Positions 60,996 to 64,000 of a DNA stretch of 64,000 nucleotides are shown one piece after another. The notes beneath the pieces were generated by a model. It was not told the DNA's origin, did no database searches, and saw only the letters and a program-made list of their open reading frames with translations. This DNA is from Anarhynchus alexandrinus. Lineage: Eukaryota > Chordata > Aves > Charadriiformes > Charadriidae. The position numbers and the translations under genes were made by a program. The stretch is from the NCBI GenBank assembly GCA_008711295.1, contig VUYV01000070.1, forward strand, positions 128,826 through 192,825, written 5' to 3'. The number at the start of each line of letters is the position of its first letter. Position 1 is the first letter of the stretch.

Positions 60996-63900
60996 GTGAA
61001 TGCTTTGCTTATGTGCTAAAGAGGATCAGCTGATTGCTGAGAGAAAGCTTCCTTCTTTTTCTTTTCATGGATTATAAAATCTTGGAGATCCAGCTCCATG
61101 GTTTTTCTCATGGATTTTTAGATCAAGAGTTAATTTCTACTTTTTTTAACAATGGAAATTAGACCAAATACTGATCACCACTCTTTTGTGCACCTGAGTA
61201 AGTAACTTTTGCACTGCTTTTGCTCTTGGAAGATCAGGTTGTTAAATCATGAAAATCTAGGAAGAGCTTCTCTTTCTTCTTCATACATCCTAACAAAACC
61301 ATCAATGATAAGCTGACTCAAAACCTGGGCCTGCGGATGGTAATGTATAGAAGTACATGCAAGAGAACTTGATTTTCATGACTTTTTTGCTTATAAAGTC
61401 GTTCGCATTTCAGGTTAACGTGCTAGCTGAAATGCCAAGTGAAGTGTGTCTAACGAACGAACGTGTACATTCCAAAATCAAAATATGTAGCTGGATGAAT
61501 GAGTGAATGGACTTGCATGTTTAGAAAACAAATTCAGGTTTTCTTCCCTATTCTAGAAGATTTTGCCATTCAGCAAGATGGAGAAGTTTTTTGCCACTAC
61601 CAGTAAATCTTCCATTTACTGTGTCCATTTTCTTAAAAGTCTGCTTCTGTCTCAATACCCACCTCCTCTGCCAAAATCCCTCAGAAGCCTAGACAGTAAA
61701 GAAATGTTGCATTTAATGTGTCACTTCAAATGGTAACTGCAGCAAACTAATCTTTGGACATGCTAGCATTGTAATATAATCATTTTGATTACTTGAAAAT
61801 ACTGGACATTGGTGTCTTGTGTGTTATTGATTCTCCACAAAGACTCAATGGGCCTTGTAAGAGGTAAGTCATAAAGTGATTCAGACATTTATGAACAGCA
61901 AAGCACAGATGCTATAGCTATGTTGCTGTTTTCATAAATGTCTTATTTCCTCCCAGTAAAATACTTCAGTATAAAATTTTGCTTTCAAATACATGCAGGA
62001 ATATTTCTCTAAAGCTTTATTTAGGTAAACTTATTTTTCTTTGCCTTTTAACACGTAACCCTCATCAGACGCATCAAAAAAGAATTCCAGAGATCATGAA
62101 GATAAATCAATGCCAATTCATGCCAGGGTAGGCAAGTAGTTAAAATGCGGATTCTGTGTAAATTCCTTTTACATGGTGATCCAAAATGGATTATGCTCAT
62201 GTCAGCCAAAATGTCACCAGGGTAAGTGAAACATAATGACTCATTCACGCAGATATTAAAAACTGCTCTGAGTTTGGAAGCGCTACTGCCAAATGTTGAA
62301 GATCAGACAATGTGAATCTAAGAGTATAAAGCGTTGGAGTAGAAAAGGCTCACTCTTCATTAGCATACTTATTTAAGTTGGTATTGGGGGAAGGGGGTGG
62401 AGAACGACAAAGCGAGGAAAAATGGGCTGAGTAGCTACGTTCAGAGCTTCTCCTTACACGTGCAGTCCAGCATTTTGGGTATGGGCCATTGCTCAGCAAA
62501 TAAAACTTCCCAGTGACAAATAACTAAATGAGTTTTCTTAACTGATGTTACATACCTGAGTAGCATTATTTTTTTCTTTGCACACATGCTCATAAACAGT
62601 GCAAGCGAGCACGCAAATTCGTCCTCTTTGGCATCTGCAAACAAAACAGTGTGGTTTATTGGGAGTCTGAGGACTGGGGTGGGTGGGAATCGACCTCCTA
62701 CCAAACCCTTTTGTCTTCATCTGAATGTTTTTCAACTTGCTCAGCTTTCCAGAGAAACATCGCTGGGACTTTCTGTGCCCACAGCATTTTTAAAGAGTTT
62801 TTCCCTTCCTGGTGAGCCCTCAGCTCTGTCGGCTGCTGTACCAGCAAGCAGCGGTACAACCTGTCACTTTGCATGCTCCTTCTGAAGGAAATGCTCAGCT
62901 GAGGCTGGTGTTTGAACAGGACTGAGGGGGTTGGGGGAAATGGTGCTCCAGAAGATGCTTTCCTTCCAGCCACTTGGCATGGCGGTGTGGGATCATATTT
63001 GATGAGGAAGGGCTTCCCAAATACAGCCGTTCGGTGTTCATCACAGCTCTAGTGCCGCTGCTCTGATGATCCTCGTTCCTAATATGTTTTCTCAAATACC
63101 GTAATTATCAGACGGTAGCCCGGGCTGTAGAGGCAACTTTGTGGCTTCAACCATTTCTGCTTGCTGCCTGTTTTCCAGTAGTTTCAAACACAGCATTGAG
63201 TCTCTGAAATGTTTTAGCGCCAAGTGATAATGCAGGCTATTGTGTCGCTGAGGAATGGTGCAAACCTTCTGTTAAACAGAAAAAAAACCCACTACATAGG
63301 TCCTGGTAAGTAAAAACTCAAATTTCAGTTAGGTGAACAGAGCCCAGTACAGACGGTAAAGCTCCAGAAGAGGTGCCTGGGAAGTCTGTAGCTTTTCTTA
63401 TTCCCAAAGCCTTCAGGAACAGGGCTGATCTTGTCTTGAGGCAGGGAACAGCTTGTGTGACCTCTTGGGGCCCCATCTAGCCCTCATATTCCATAAATAC
63501 TCCATGTAGCTGCTTAGCCTTTGAAAACGAATACGTGCCTCCACGTAAAAATAAACAAACTTTGATCTAAAACTTTGTTGTATTGTTTGATGTGCTTTCA
63601 GGCACATAAGCTTTTCAAGTTAGCTGGGGATTTTTTTCAGTGATATCAGTTGGTCCAAACTCAGATATTTGCCCCCTTATAAACCCTGCCTCACCCACTT
63701 TCTTCTAATCGCATTCAGTTCTAGAGTAAGCATAATAATGGTTTAGATCAAACAGATGTTCGTCCTAAGCTCTTCAAGTTATCTGCATCCAAAAGCACGT
63801 CTGTTTTTGTTTTTCTTTCTGACAAGTATCGTTTGGTCCAGTAAAAGATGTATTACCCCTCCCTAGGAGCCTTCCTTTATTCCTCTCTGTAGACCACCGT

Positions 63901-64000
63901 AGCTGCAACGACGCTACAGGAAAGGCTTTTTCTTTTTCAGTATTCCATTTGTGCATTAAACTGCATTTGTTAGCTGTTAGCTACTTTTTTTTTTTTTCTT
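60996..64000 (+). other. SRPX: SRPX intron 2 (partial, runs off the window)
   Basis: AT-rich DNA after the gtgaat donor. I found no sequence encoding a sushi-type cysteine pattern, so the next exon lies outside. No repeats or other genes were recognised apart from short homopolymers. Confidence 0.7.

Overview
The window looks like a vertebrate nuclear genome, most likely a bird. It has split genes with GT-AG introns, AT-rich non-coding DNA, one CpG island, and five recognisable CR1 LINE fragments, the dominant retrotransposon of birds. Other CR1-bearing sauropsids are not excluded. No prokaryotic-type gene, operon, tRNA, rRNA or CRISPR array was seen.

Two genes are supported, both on the + strand, in the order RPGR then SRPX. 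From established knowledge of the human X chromosome this is also the human neighbour order and orientation, so the block is conserved synteny. RPGR (retinitis pigmentosa GTPase regulator, a photoreceptor connecting-cilium protein) enters from the left with its RCC1-propeller exons outside the window. Present are an exon-14 equivalent (1494-1559), the large ORF15 terminal exon (2590-5042) with a Glu/Gly-rich domain and the conserved basic C-terminus, and then, about 15 kb downstream, four exons for the alternative constitutive isoform (19959-20270, 20490-20529, 21758-21846, 22913-23137), ending in a CaaX prenylation box. A long 5043-19958 stretch is intron for one isoform and 3'UTR plus flank for the other.

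SRPX (sushi-repeat-containing secreted protein) begins at about 33.8 kb inside a CpG island. Exon 1 (33833-33902) encodes the signal peptide. A 27-kb first intron follows, and exon 2 (60936-60995) encodes the acidic mature N-terminus. The sushi and HYR exons lie beyond the right edge.

Region by region: 1-391 CR1; 391-1493 RPGR intron containing a probable false duplication at an assembly gap; 1494-23137 RPGR; 23138-33000 intergenic DNA with two opposed CR1 fragments; 33040-34100 CpG island and SRPX exon 1; 33903-60935 SRPX intron 1 with one CR1; 60936-64000 SRPX exon 2 and part of intron 2. Single N characters at 1345, 4517 and 34010 mark assembly gaps. The one at 4517 breaks the ORF15 reading frame.

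I found no convincing new biological system. The most interesting signals are the acidic low-complexity insertion in the constitutive RPGR exon 16, which parallels the ORF15 domain, the roughly 1.4-kb polypurine tract, and the assembly errors that would make automated annotation of RPGR wrong.
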